Below, piece after piece: positions 24,239-32,535 of a stretch of DNA of 64,000 bases. The position numbers and the translations under genes are program-made. The stretch is taken from contig NZ_CP027668.1 of assembly GCF_003008515.1 (NCBI RefSeq), positions 2,720,001-2,784,000 on the forward strand, read 5' to 3'. The notes under the pieces were generated by a model that did not search any database, was not told the DNA's origin, and saw only the letters and a program-made list of their open reading frames with translations. Source of the stretch: Phreatobacter cathodiphilus. Its GTDB lineage: Bacteria; Pseudomonadota; Alphaproteobacteria; Rhizobiales; Phreatobacteraceae. Position 1 is the stretch's first letter. Each line of letters begins with the position of its first letter.

Positions 24239-25861
24239 GTGATCCAGTCCGTGGATGCCCGCCCCTATCTCGACCAGACCCTCGGCACGTCCGGCCTGCG
24301 CAAGCCGACGGGCCACATGATGCAGCCCCATTACGTCGCACTCTTCATCCAGTCCGCCTTCGAGGAGCTGGGCGTCGCCGGCGCCACGCTGGTGGTGGGC
24401 GGCGACGGGCGGTTCTTCAACGATCAGGCCATCCAGACCATCCTGAAGATGGCGGTGGCGCACGAGGTCGGCCATGTCGTCGTCGGTCGCGGCGGCCTCC
24501 TGTCGACGCCGGCCGCATCGGCGCTGATCCGAGCTCGCAAGGCCAAGGCCGGCATCATCCTCTCGGCGAGCCACAATCCCGGCGGCCCGGAGGGCGATTC
24601 CGGCATCAAGATCAACGCCGCCCACGGCGGGCCGATTCCGCTGGCGGTGTCCGACGCCATCCACGCGCGCACGCGCACCTGCGCGCGCTACGCCATCGCC
24701 GACATCCCCGACATTCCCTTGGGGAAGGATGGCCGCCACCAGATCCGCGCCACCGTGGTCGAGGTGATCGACAGCGTCGCCGACTACGTCCGCCTGATGG
24801 AGGGCCTCTTCGACTTCGACCGCATCGCCGGGCTCTTCCGCTCCGGCTTCACCATGCGCTTCGACGCCATGAACGCGGTGACCGGCCCCTACGCCACCGA
24901 GCTCTTCCACCGCCGCCTCGGCCTGCCCGAGGCGCATCTGATGAACCGGGTGCCCATGCCCGATTTCGGCGGCCTGCATCCCGACCCGAACCCGCACCAC
25001 GCCGCCGCCCTGGTCGACCTCGTCGCCGGGCGGTCGGAGGCCGATTTCGGCGCCGCCTCCGACGGCGACGGCGACCGCAACCTGATCATCGGCCGGGGCC
25101 TCGTCGTCTCGCCGAGCGACAGCCTCGCGGTGATCGCCGCCAATGCCCATCTGGTCCCCGGCTATCGCGACGGCCTCGCCGGCGTCGCCCGCTCCATGCC
25201 GACGAGCCGGGCGCTGGACCGCGTCGCCGCCGCCCTCGGCGTGAACTGCCACGTCACCCCGACGGGCTGGAAGTTCTTCGCCAACCTGCTCGAGGCCGGG
25301 CTCATCACCATCTGCGGCGAGGAGAGCGCCGGCACCGGCTCCAACCACGTGCGCGAGAAGGATGGCCTCTGGGCCGTCATGATGTGGCTGAACATCCTCG
25401 CGGAGCGACGCCTCTCCGTCGGCCAGGTCCTGCGCGACCACTGGCAGGCCTATGGCCGCGACTACTACCAGCGCCTCGACTTTGAGGAGGTCGACACCGC
25501 CGGCGCCGAGGACCTGATGGCGACCCTGCGCGGCAGGCTGCCGGCGCTGGCCGGCGAACTCGCCGGCCGCCTCACCGTCACCGATGCCAACGACTTCGCC
25601 TATACCGACCCGGTCGACGGGTCCTCGGCAACGAAACAGGGCGTGCAGATCGTCGCCGACGAGGCGCGCATCGTCTATCGCCTCTCGGGCACGGGCACCC
25701 GCGGCGCGACGCTGCGCGTCTATCTCGAGCGCTTCGCCCCGCGCGGCGCCGACCACGGTCTTCTCCCCGCCGAGGCGCTGGCCGAGGTGCAGGAGATCGC
25801 CACGCAGGTGGCCGACGTGACGCGCTTCACCGGCCGCACCAGCGCCTCCGTGATCAGCTGA
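24239..25861 (+). CDS. pgm: Phosphoglucomutase (alpha-D-glucose phosphate-specific)
   Basis: 540 aa from GTG 24239, with GGAGA about 8 nt upstream; the resulting N-terminus fits family alignments (RPYLDQTLGTSGLRKPTG), while an earlier ATG at 24182 would add unrelated residues. The catalytic phosphoserine is Ser111 in SASHNPGG. The metal loop DGDGDRN is at residues about 275-281. The sugar-binding loop is CGEESAGTGSNHVREKDG, and the phosphate loop near the C-terminus is RLSGTGTRGATLR. It interconverts glucose-1-phosphate and glucose-6-phosphate, feeding glycogen or polysaccharide synthesis. Confidence 0.93.
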   Translation: MIQSVDARPYLDQTLGTSGLRKPTGHMMQPHYVALFIQSAFEELGVAGATLVVGGDGRFFNDQAIQTILKMAVAHEVGHVVVGRGGLLSTPAASALIRARKAKAGIILSASHNPGGPEGDSGIKINAAHGGPIPLAVSDAIHARTRTCARYAIADIPDIPLGKDGRHQIRATVVEVIDSVADYVRLMEGLFDFDRIAGLFRSGFTMRFDAMNAVTGPYATELFHRRLGLPEAHLMNRVPMPDFGGLHPDPNPHHAAALVDLVAGRSEADFGAASDGDGDRNLIIGRGLVVSPSDSLAVIAANAHLVPGYRDGLAGVARSMPTSRALDRVAAALGVNCHVTPTGWKFFANLLEAGLITICGEESAGTGSNHVREKDGLWAVMMWLNILAERRLSVGQVLRDHWQAYGRDYYQRLDFEEVDTAGAEDLMATLRGRLPALAGELAGRLTVTDANDFAYTDPVDGSSATKQGVQIVADEARIVYRLSGTGTRGATLRVYLERFAPRGADHGLLPAEALAEVQEIATQVADVTRFTGRTSASVIS

Positions 25862-25876
25862 GGGCGGCGCGCCGCC

Positions 25877-26170
25877 TCACCCCTGGCGGCGCAGGAAGCG
25901 CGTGATCGTCACCGCCCGCCATATCCCGGCCGCGTGGAAAGGGTCTGCGCGGTTGAAGGCCTCGACATGGGAGCGGTCCGGCGCCTCGACGAGGAACAGG
26001 CTGCCGATCATGGCTTCGCCGTCGTCGCTCATCAGCGGACCGGACATGACGATGCGCACGCCATGCGCCGAGGTGTCGGAGAGGAAGGCCTTGTGGGCGT
26101 CGTAGTGCGCGAGCCGCACCGGCAAGGCGCCGTCGCGGTCGAGCGCATGGATGGCGAAGAGCGTGGTCAT
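25877..26170 (-). CDS. YciI family protein
   Basis: 97 aa. It has the YciI-type pattern HALDRDGALPVRLAHYDAHKAFL, then GSLFLVEAPDRSHVEAFNRADPFHAAGIW with the conserved Asp-Pro-Phe motif. It is a small ferredoxin-like dimer with a proposed catalytic His-Asp pair (H20s-D), but no defined reaction. It is convergent with pgm and lies 13 bp after the 3' end of the TetR gene on the same strand, so it may be co-transcribed with that regulator. Confidence 0.8.
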   Translation of the reverse strand: MTTLFAIHALDRDGALPVRLAHYDAHKAFLSDTSAHGVRIVMSGPLMSDDGEAMIGSLFLVEAPDRSHVEAFNRADPFHAAGIWRAVTITRFLRRQG

Positions 26171-26183
26171 CGGGTCCGGCCTG

Positions 26184-26807
26184 TCATGGCGCCCCGCCGA
26201 TGGCGAAGCCGGCGAGAAAGCGGTCGATCGCCCGCTCGATCACCGGCATGACGTCGTCGGGCGTCGGAAGATGGTAGATGTGCCGGCGGATGCCGAGATA
26301 GACGATGCTGCCGTGGAGGTTCCACAGGTCCTCCATGTCCGGCTGAGCCGCACCCCGCGCCGCCGCGCGCACCTCGTCCATCAGCGGCGCCAGCAGCACG
26401 TCGCGCACGTGTTCCAGATAGCGGCGGTTGAGCGCCTCCCCGGCGAGGCCGGCCGCCATGAAGATGCGCATCCATTCGTAGGTGAAGATGGCGGCCGTGT
26501 ACTCGGCGTAGAAGCTGAGCATGCGCTCGCGCAGCGGCCGGCAGCGGTCCGTCAGCACGGCCGGCCAGTGCGGCGCCATCCGGTCGAGATAGACGCGGGC
26601 GAAGACGGCCTCGAGCAGGTCCGCCTTGCTGCGGAAATACTGGTAGAGCAGCGCCTGGGTGATGCCGGCACGCTTGGCGAGGTCGCGCGTCGTGCCGGCG
26701 AGCCCCACCTCGGCGAAATAGCAGACGGCCGCATCGACAATCTGCTCACGCCGGGCCTCCGGCGCCAGCCGCCGGCGTCGCGCGGTCAGCTCCAGGTCGT
26801 CCGCCAT
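26184..26807 (-). CDS. TetR family regulator of the molybdenum hydroxylase operon
   Basis: 207 aa from the second of two adjacent ATGs (26810 and 26807), chosen because GGGGAGG lies 7 nt before it. The HTH is at about residues 24-62 (VDAAVCYFAEVGLAGTTRDLAKRAGITQALLYQYFRSKADLL). The C-terminal ligand domain is aromatic-rich. The gene is divergent from the three-gene oxidoreductase operon, with a 16-bp palindrome between them, so it probably represses that operon and itself. The inducer is likely the aromatic or heterocyclic substrate, which is unknown. Confidence 0.82.
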   Translation of the reverse strand: MADDLELTARRRRLAPEARREQIVDAAVCYFAEVGLAGTTRDLAKRAGITQALLYQYFRSKADLLEAVFARVYLDRMAPHWPAVLTDRCRPLRERMLSFYAEYTAAIFTYEWMRIFMAAGLAGEALNRRYLEHVRDVLLAPLMDEVRAAARGAAQPDMEDLWNLHGSIVYLGIRRHIYHLPTPDDVMPVIERAIDRFLAGFAIGGAP

Positions 26808-26867
26808 CATGGATCCTCCCCGCTGCGGCGGTCCTGGAAAGGCACTTGACTCCCGGCCTCCGCGTCG

Positions 26868-26883
26868 TTGATCATTTGACCAA
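26868..26883. promoter_or_regulatory. TetR operator candidate
   Basis: TTGATCATTTGACCAA is an inverted repeat with arms TTGATCA and TGACCAA differing at one pair. It is centred 69 bp before the tetR start and 71 bp before the oxidoreductase start. A TTGACT hexamer at 26846-26851 could be part of an overlapping promoter. Symmetry, AT content and position fit a TetR site; binding is inferred. Confidence 0.55.
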
Positions 26884-26946
26884 TTAAAGAATACGAGCCG
26901 CTGCGCCGCAAGGCAACGACAGCCGGCCGAGGCGAGGAGACGTATC

Positions 26947-27822
26947 ATGAAGTGGCCGGCGATGGGCTATGCCCGCGTCGAGAGCCTCGACGAGCTCTGG
27001 CGGGTGCTGGACGCCGCCGGGCCCGAGGCGCAGATCCTGGCGGGCGGGCAGAGCCTGCTCGCGACGCTGTCCTTCCGCCTGTCGGAACCCTCCGGCCTCG
27101 TCGACATCACCCGCATCGCGGCGCTGCGCGGCGTCTCGGTGGCCGGCTCCATCCTGCGCATCGGCGCGCTGACGCGGCACGCCGACCTCGGCCGTGACCC
27201 GCTCGTCGCCGCCCACGCCCCGATCCTCGCCGCCGCCGCCCCGCTCATCGCCCATCCCGCCATCCGCAACCGCGGCACGATCGGCGGCAGCCTGGCGCTG
27301 GCAGACCCCGCCGCCGAACTGCCGGCCTGCGTCGTGGCGCTGGACGCGACCATCGTCATCGCTTCCAAGGGCGGCGAGCGCCGGGTTCCCGCCACCGACT
27401 TCTTCCAGGGCCTGTTTTCCACCGACCTCCAGCCCGGCGAGATCATCGCCGCCGTCGAGGTTCCGATGGCGACGCCCGCCAGCCGCCAGACCATCGTCGA
27501 GGTGACGCGCCGGTCCGGCGACTACGCCATGGCGGGCCTCGCCGCCGTTCTGTCGATGCAGGCGAACGGACAGGTGGAGGCCGCCCGCCTCGTCTATTTC
27601 GGCGTCGGCTCGGGGGCCGAGATCGCCCGGGGCGCCTCCGCCGCCCTCGCCGGCCGCCGGCTGGACGGCACGTCCATCGCCGCCGCGAAGGCCGCCCTCG
27701 CGGACGACCTCGACCCGCCGGGCGACCTGCACGGCGGACCGGAACTGAAGCGCCACCTCGCCCGCGTGCTCACCGGCCGCGCGCTCTCGTCCTTCCTCGC
27801 GCCGGCGGAGCAGGCCGCATGA
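26947..27822 (+). CDS. Molybdenum hydroxylase FAD subunit (CoxM/CutM type)
   Basis: 291 aa. The FAD-binding motifs AGGQSLLATL (about residues 35-44) and TIGGSLALADPAAELPA (about 113-129) are both present, followed by the CO dehydrogenase flavoprotein C-terminal domain. This medium subunit passes electrons from the iron-sulfur subunit to the acceptor. It is first of three genes: it overlaps the iron-sulfur gene by 4 bp, and that overlaps the large subunit by 4 bp. The gene symbol coxM is avoided because the large subunit is not a typical CO dehydrogenase. Confidence 0.9.
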   Translation: MKWPAMGYARVESLDELWRVLDAAGPEAQILAGGQSLLATLSFRLSEPSGLVDITRIAALRGVSVAGSILRIGALTRHADLGRDPLVAAHAPILAAAAPLIAHPAIRNRGTIGGSLALADPAAELPACVVALDATIVIASKGGERRVPATDFFQGLFSTDLQPGEIIAAVEVPMATPASRQTIVEVTRRSGDYAMAGLAAVLSMQANGQVEAARLVYFGVGSGAEIARGASAALAGRRLDGTSIAAAKAALADDLDPPGDLHGGPELKRHLARVLTGRALSSFLAPAEQAA

Positions 27823-28310
27823 ACCGCCGCATCGACATCGCCCTGACGGTCAACGGCGAACGCGTCGCCCGCAGCGTTGACACCCGCCTGCATCTCGTCG
27901 ATTTCCTGCGCACGGAACTCGGCCTCACCGGCGCCCACACCGCCTGCGAGCACGGCGTCTGCGGCGCCTGCACCGTCCGCGTCGACGGCGAACCCGTTCG
28001 CGGCTGCCTGGTGCTCGCCGCGAGCCTCGACGGCGCTGTTGTCGAGACCATCGAGGGCCTCTCCGACAGCGGCGAAATCCGCGATCTGCAGGAGGCCTTC
28101 GTCGCCCGCAACGCCGCCCAGTGCGGCTACTGCACGCCGGGCATGCTGGTCACCGCCGCCGACATTCTCACGCAGGCCCCGAATGCCTCGCGCGAGGAGA
28201 TTCGCGAGCACATCTCCGGCAACTACTGCCGCTGCACCGGCTACCAGGCCATCGTCGACGCGGTCGAGGACACCCTGAAGGCCCGCCGCACCCGCGAGGC
28301 CGTGCGATGA
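27819..28310 (+). CDS. Molybdenum hydroxylase [2Fe-2S] subunit
   Basis: 163 aa with both canonical clusters. The plant-type ferredoxin cluster uses C43, C48, C51 and C63 (CEHGVCGAC ... C). The second, near the molybdenum cofactor, uses C102, C105, C137 and C139 (CGYCTPG ... CRCTG). It carries electrons from molybdopterin to FAD in xanthine oxidase family enzymes. ATGA-type overlaps on both sides show translational coupling with the FAD and molybdopterin subunits. Confidence 0.95.
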   Translation: MNRRIDIALTVNGERVARSVDTRLHLVDFLRTELGLTGAHTACEHGVCGACTVRVDGEPVRGCLVLAASLDGAVVETIEGLSDSGEIRDLQEAFVARNAAQCGYCTPGMLVTAADILTQAPNASREEIREHISGNYCRCTGYQAIVDAVEDTLKARRTREAVR

Positions 28311-30706
28311 ACGAGATCGTCACGCCGAAGTCCCTCGGTCTCTCCCGCGAGGACCTGCCGAACTCCTACATCGGCCGCGCCGTGCCGCGCCCCAACGCCC
28401 GCAAGCTGGTCGAGGGCCGCGCCACCTATACCGACGACGTGACCCTGCCGCGGCTCGTCCATGCCGCCTTCCTGCGCTCGCCGCACGCCCATGCGCGCAT
28501 CGTCTCCATCGATACGAGCGCGGCGCTGAAGGTTCCGGGCGTCGTCCGCGTCTTCACCGCCGCCGACCTCGCCGCGGTCTGCGACCCCTGGGTGGCCGTG
28601 CTCGCCCACCTCAAGGGCATGAAGTCGGCGCCGCAGTATCCGCTGCCGCTCGAGCGTGCGACGTGGCAGGGCGAGGCCGTCGTCGCGGTCGTCGCCGAAA
28701 CCCGCGCCGCGGCCGAGGACGGCGTGGCCGCCCTCGCCGTGGAGTTCGAGTCGCTGCCGGCCCAGGTCGACATGGAGACGGCGCTGGCGCCGGGCGCCGT
28801 CGTCATCCACCCGGAGCTCGGCGACAACCTAGTCTTCACCCGCACCGCCGAGACCGGCGACGTCGCGGCCGCCTTCGCGTCCGCCCACAAGGTCGTCGAG
28901 GCGACCTTTCACACCGGCCGCCACACCGGCGTGACGCTGGAGCCGCGCTCCATCATCGCCGACTACAACCGCGCCGACGGCACGCTCACCGTCCACCATT
29001 CGACGCAGGCGCCGCACATGATGCAGAACGTCTTCGCCACGCAGCTGCGCATGGCCGAGAGCGACGTGCGCGTCATCTGCAAGGACGTCGGCGGCTCCTA
29101 CGGCATCAAGGTCCACGTCTATCCCGACGAGATGGCGGTCGCCTGCATGTCGAAGATCATGGGCCGGCCGGTGAAGTTCATCGCCGACCGCTTCGAGGCC
29201 TTCGGCAGCGACATCCACGCCCGCGACCACCGCATCACCGGCCGCCTCGCCGTCGATGCGGAGGGCCGCTTCCTCGCCTTCGACATCGACGATCTCACCG
29301 GCATCGGCCCCTATTCGGTCTATCCGCGCACCAGCGCCGTGGAGGGCAACCAGGTCGTCAATCTCTGTGGCGGCCCCTATGCCTTCGCCAACTACCGCTG
29401 CACCACCACCGTCGTGCTGCAGAACAAGGCGCCGACCTGCCAGTACCGCGCCGTCGGCCACCCCATCGCCACCACCGTGACGGAGGGTCTCGTCGACCTC
29501 GCGGCCGAGGCGCTCGGCATGGACAAGGTCGCCATCCGCCGGAAGAACCTGATCCCCGACGACGCCTATCCCTGCACCTCGCCGGCCGGCATGAAATTCG
29601 AGGGCCTGTCGCACCACGCCTCGCTCGACAAGCTCCTGGAGATGGTGCCGGTCGACAAGATCCGCGCCGACCAGGCCGAGCAGCGAAAGCGCGGCGTCTA
29701 TCGCGGCCTCGGCTTTGCCAGCTTCATCGAGCTGACCAACCCCTCGCCCTTCATGTACGGCATCGGCGGCGCCAAGATCTCGGCCCAGGACGGCTGCACC
29801 GTGCGCATGGATCCCGACGGGTCGGTCGTCGCCATGTCCGGCGTCACCGAACAGGGCCAGGGCACGGAAGCCATCCTCGCCCAGATCGTCGCCCACGGCG
29901 TCGGCGTGCCGGTCTCGAAGGTCAAGGTCGTCACCGGCGACACCCGCACCGTCCCCTATGGCGGCGGCACCTGGGCCTGCCGGGGCGCCGGCATCGGCGG
30001 CGAGGCGGCGCTGCAGTCGGCCATCGCCCTGAAGGAGCAGATCCTCGAAGTGGCCGGCGCCATGCTGCAGGCTCAAGGCGCGAGCCTCGACATCGTCATG
30101 GGCGAGGTGGTGGACAAGGCGACCGGACAGGCACGCATGCCGCTCGCCGAGCTCGGCCGCATCGTCTACTACCGCGGCGACACGCTGCCCAAGGACCTCG
30201 CCCGGGAGCTCGTCCAGACGCGGCACTTCATCACCAAGGAATATCCCTTCGCCTTCACCAACGGCATCCAGGCGAGCTGGCTGGAGGTCGATGTCGAAAC
30301 CGGCATGGTGAAGCTGCTGGAGCACTGGTGCGTCGAGGACTGCGGCCGGGTCATCAACCCCATGCTCGTCGACGAACAGGTGCGCGGCGGCATCGTCCAG
30401 GGCATCGGCGGCGCGCTCTACGAGCACTGCGTCTACAACGAGGACGGCCAGCTCCTCACCACCACCCTTGCCGACTATCTCGTGCCCATGGCTGCCGAAA
30501 TGCCCGACATGCATGTCGGCCACGTCGAGACGCCGACGAAGGAGTCCCTCCTCGGCGCCAAGGGCGCGGGCGAGGCCGGCACAGCCGGCGCGCCTGCCGC
30601 CATCATGAACGCCATCAACGACGCCATCGCGCCCCTCGGCGCGAAGGTCCTCGCCCAGCCCTTCACTCCCGACCGGATCCTGAGGGCGCTCGGAACCATT
30701 GCATGA
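28307..30706 (+). CDS. Xanthine dehydrogenase family molybdopterin-binding subunit
   Basis: 799 aa from ATG 28307, which overlaps the iron-sulfur gene's stop; the frame stays open upstream but that part is shadow. The aldehyde oxidase/xanthine dehydrogenase fold is clear: IGRAVPRPNARKLVEGRATYTDD, KDVGGSYGIKVHVYPDE, and the C-terminal GAKGAGEAGTAGAPAAIMNA with the catalytic Glu region. The active-site loop reads QYRAVGHP, whereas form I CO dehydrogenase has AYRCSFR and form II AYRGAGR. The enzyme is therefore unlikely to oxidise CO. It probably hydroxylates an aromatic, N-heterocyclic or aldehyde substrate using water. Downstream transport and ring-cleavage genes support a catabolic role. Confidence 0.9.
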   Translation: MNEIVTPKSLGLSREDLPNSYIGRAVPRPNARKLVEGRATYTDDVTLPRLVHAAFLRSPHAHARIVSIDTSAALKVPGVVRVFTAADLAAVCDPWVAVLAHLKGMKSAPQYPLPLERATWQGEAVVAVVAETRAAAEDGVAALAVEFESLPAQVDMETALAPGAVVIHPELGDNLVFTRTAETGDVAAAFASAHKVVEATFHTGRHTGVTLEPRSIIADYNRADGTLTVHHSTQAPHMMQNVFATQLRMAESDVRVICKDVGGSYGIKVHVYPDEMAVACMSKIMGRPVKFIADRFEAFGSDIHARDHRITGRLAVDAEGRFLAFDIDDLTGIGPYSVYPRTSAVEGNQVVNLCGGPYAFANYRCTTTVVLQNKAPTCQYRAVGHPIATTVTEGLVDLAAEALGMDKVAIRRKNLIPDDAYPCTSPAGMKFEGLSHHASLDKLLEMVPVDKIRADQAEQRKRGVYRGLGFASFIELTNPSPFMYGIGGAKISAQDGCTVRMDPDGSVVAMSGVTEQGQGTEAILAQIVAHGVGVPVSKVKVVTGDTRTVPYGGGTWACRGAGIGGEAALQSAIALKEQILEVAGAMLQAQGASLDIVMGEVVDKATGQARMPLAELGRIVYYRGDTLPKDLARELVQTRHFITKEYPFAFTNGIQASWLEVDVETGMVKLLEHWCVEDCGRVINPMLVDEQVRGGIVQGIGGALYEHCVYNEDGQLLTTTLADYLVPMAAEMPDMHVGHVETPTKESLLGAKGAGEAGTAGAPAAIMNAINDAIAPLGAKVLAQPFTPDRILRALGTIA

Positions 30707-30745
30707 GCATGGGGAAGCGGTGCTAGCCTGCTCCCCGAAGTGAAA

Positions 30746-30762
30746 GGCCGGGCCAACCGGCC
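30746..30762 (+). other. Stem-loop between hydroxylase operon and TRAP genes
   Basis: A perfect GGCCGG/CCGGCC stem with a 5-nt loop lies 40 bp after the large-subunit stop and 63 bp before the receptor gene. There is no U-run. It may be an RNA processing or partial termination point between the two operon halves. Confidence 0.35.
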
Positions 30763-30824
30763 GCCAAGAACAACCCAGGAAACAGGGGATCCCCGTGATC
30801 CCCGCCCCCAAGGAAGGAACGACG

Positions 30825-31904
30825 ATGACGACCACCAGGCGCACATTCATGGCCGGCGCCGCCGGCGCCGCCACCCTGCCCGTCTTCAACATCAAGGCCT
30901 CGGCGCAGCAGAGCCTCAACGTCACCATCGCGGCGAGCCACCCGGTGCAGAACTTCTGGGTCGCGATGATGAAGAACGTCTTCCAGCCCGAGGTCGAGAA
31001 GCATCTGCGCGACAACGGCAACCAGGTGCGCGTCAACTGGCGCGAGTCCTATGGCGGCACGCTCTACAAGTTCCAGGACACGATGGAGGCCGTGCGCGAC
31101 AACATCACCGACATCGGCTACGTCGGCACGCTCTGGGAAGGCTCCACCATGCCGCTCCAGAACGTCAGCTATTTCACGCCCTTCACCACCGGCGACCACG
31201 GCCTCGTCGCCCGCACCTTCGACAAGCTCAACGAGACGGTTCCGGCCATCAAGCAGAACTGGAACGGCCTCAACATGGTGCCGCTCTCCTCGTTCATCAC
31301 CGACACCTACCACATCTGGTCGACCTTCCCGGTCCGCACCCTCGACGACCTGAAGAACCGCAAGATCTCGGCGCCCGGCACCTCGGCCAACTGGCTCACC
31401 GGCACCGGCGCCACCCCGGTCGACGGGGCGCTCACCACCTACTACACCGACATCCAGACCGGCGTGTCGGAAGGCGCCCTGTCCTTCTTCGTCGGCATCC
31501 TGCCGACCCGCGTCTACGAGGTGGCGAAATACGTCTGCAAATGCGACGTCGGCGCCATGTATGTCGGCGGCATCGCCGCCAACAAGCAGCGCCACGACCG
31601 CTGGCCGGCCGCCTTCCAGAAGGCCGTGGCGGAGGCCGGCAAGATCACCACCCAGAAGCACATCGAGGACGTCTCCTCGCGCATCGACGCGGCCGAGAAG
31701 GAGATGGTCGCCAAGGGCTCGATCATCACCACCATGGCCGACGCCGAGCGCAAGCGCTGGATCTCGGGCCTGCCCAACATCGCCAAGACCTGGGCCGACA
31801 CCTCCGGCCCGGCCGCCCGCGACGTGCTGAAGTCCTACTTCGCCGCCATTCGCGCCGCCGGCGGCACGCCGGGCCGCGATTGGGACCGCGAAGCCTCCGC
31901 CTGA
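30825..31904 (+). CDS. TRAP transporter solute-binding protein (DctP family)
   Basis: 359 aa from ATG 30825 (GGAAGGA ribosome-binding site 5-10 nt upstream). A twin-arginine signal is visible at the start (TTTRRTFMAGAAGAATLP), unusual but known for periplasmic receptors. The mature part has the DctP fold pattern SLNVTIAASHPVQNFWV and DDLKNRKISAPGTSANWL. It captures an organic acid in the periplasm for the two membrane subunits encoded next. Placement between a molybdenum hydroxylase and a ring-cleavage dioxygenase suggests an aromatic carboxylate ligand. Confidence 0.88.
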   Translation: MTTTRRTFMAGAAGAATLPVFNIKASAQQSLNVTIAASHPVQNFWVAMMKNVFQPEVEKHLRDNGNQVRVNWRESYGGTLYKFQDTMEAVRDNITDIGYVGTLWEGSTMPLQNVSYFTPFTTGDHGLVARTFDKLNETVPAIKQNWNGLNMVPLSSFITDTYHIWSTFPVRTLDDLKNRKISAPGTSANWLTGTGATPVDGALTTYYTDIQTGVSEGALSFFVGILPTRVYEVAKYVCKCDVGAMYVGGIAANKQRHDRWPAAFQKAVAEAGKITTQKHIEDVSSRIDAAEKEMVAKGSIITTMADAERKRWISGLPNIAKTWADTSGPAARDVLKSYFAAIRAAGGTPGRDWDREASA

Positions 31905-31973
31905 TCCGCTCATCCGGGCGCCGGAGGTCATCCGGCGCCCGTCATTTCAGTCCGCAGACATCCGGAGACCCCC

Positions 31974-32531
31974 ATGGCCGACGACATCGACGTCGCGGCG
32001 CTCGAGCGCGAGGCGGCCCGCCAGCCCTTCGATCCCGTCCGGATGCTGCTCGACGCCCTCGCCGCCATCGGCACGGTCTGGACCTTCGGCCTGATGCTGC
32101 TCATCTGCGCCGACGTGATCGGCCGCTCCTTCCTCTCCATGCCGATCACCGGCGTGTCGGAGATCGCCGCCCATTCCATCGTCGGCATCGTCTTCCTGCA
32201 GATCGGCGCCACGATCTATTCCAGGCGCATGACCCGCGCCGACTTCCTCATCGACGGGGTCCTGCACCGCACCCCCGCCGTCGGGCGTGCCGTCGAGGCG
32301 CTGTTCCTGCTCATCGGCGCCGCTGTCATGGCCTTCGTCGCCTGGGCCGCCTGGCCGGGCATGTGGACGTCCCTCGCCTCCCGCGAATTCTTCGGCGTCC
32401 AGGGCCTCTTCACGGTGCCGACCTGGCCGTTCCGCGGGCTCATCATTCTCGGCGGGGTCGCGGGCGCCCTCGCCTACATCATGCTGTTCGTCGCCGAGAT
32501 CGGCGCCCGGCGTAAACCGGCCGGGGGCTGA
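31974..32531 (+). CDS. TRAP transporter small membrane subunit (DctQ family)
   Basis: 185 aa with four predicted transmembrane segments and the DctQ pattern VIGRSFLSMPITGVSEIAAHSIVGIVFLQIG. It supports the large DctM subunit in the sodium-driven TRAP importer. It lies 69 bp after the receptor gene and 4 bp before the large subunit. The N-terminal 25 residues are charged and cytoplasmic. Confidence 0.88.
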   Translation: MADDIDVAALEREAARQPFDPVRMLLDALAAIGTVWTFGLMLLICADVIGRSFLSMPITGVSEIAAHSIVGIVFLQIGATIYSRRMTRADFLIDGVLHRTPAVGRAVEALFLLIGAAVMAFVAWAAWPGMWTSLASREFFGVQGLFTVPTWPFRGLIILGGVAGALAYIMLFVAEIGARRKPAGG

Positions 32532-32535
32532 TCCC

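Noticed and set aside
26947..30706. Aerobic CO dehydrogenase (coxMSL)
   Set aside because: The large subunit lacks both known CO dehydrogenase loops, and no CO-dehydrogenase maturation genes (coxD, coxE, coxF) are nearby.
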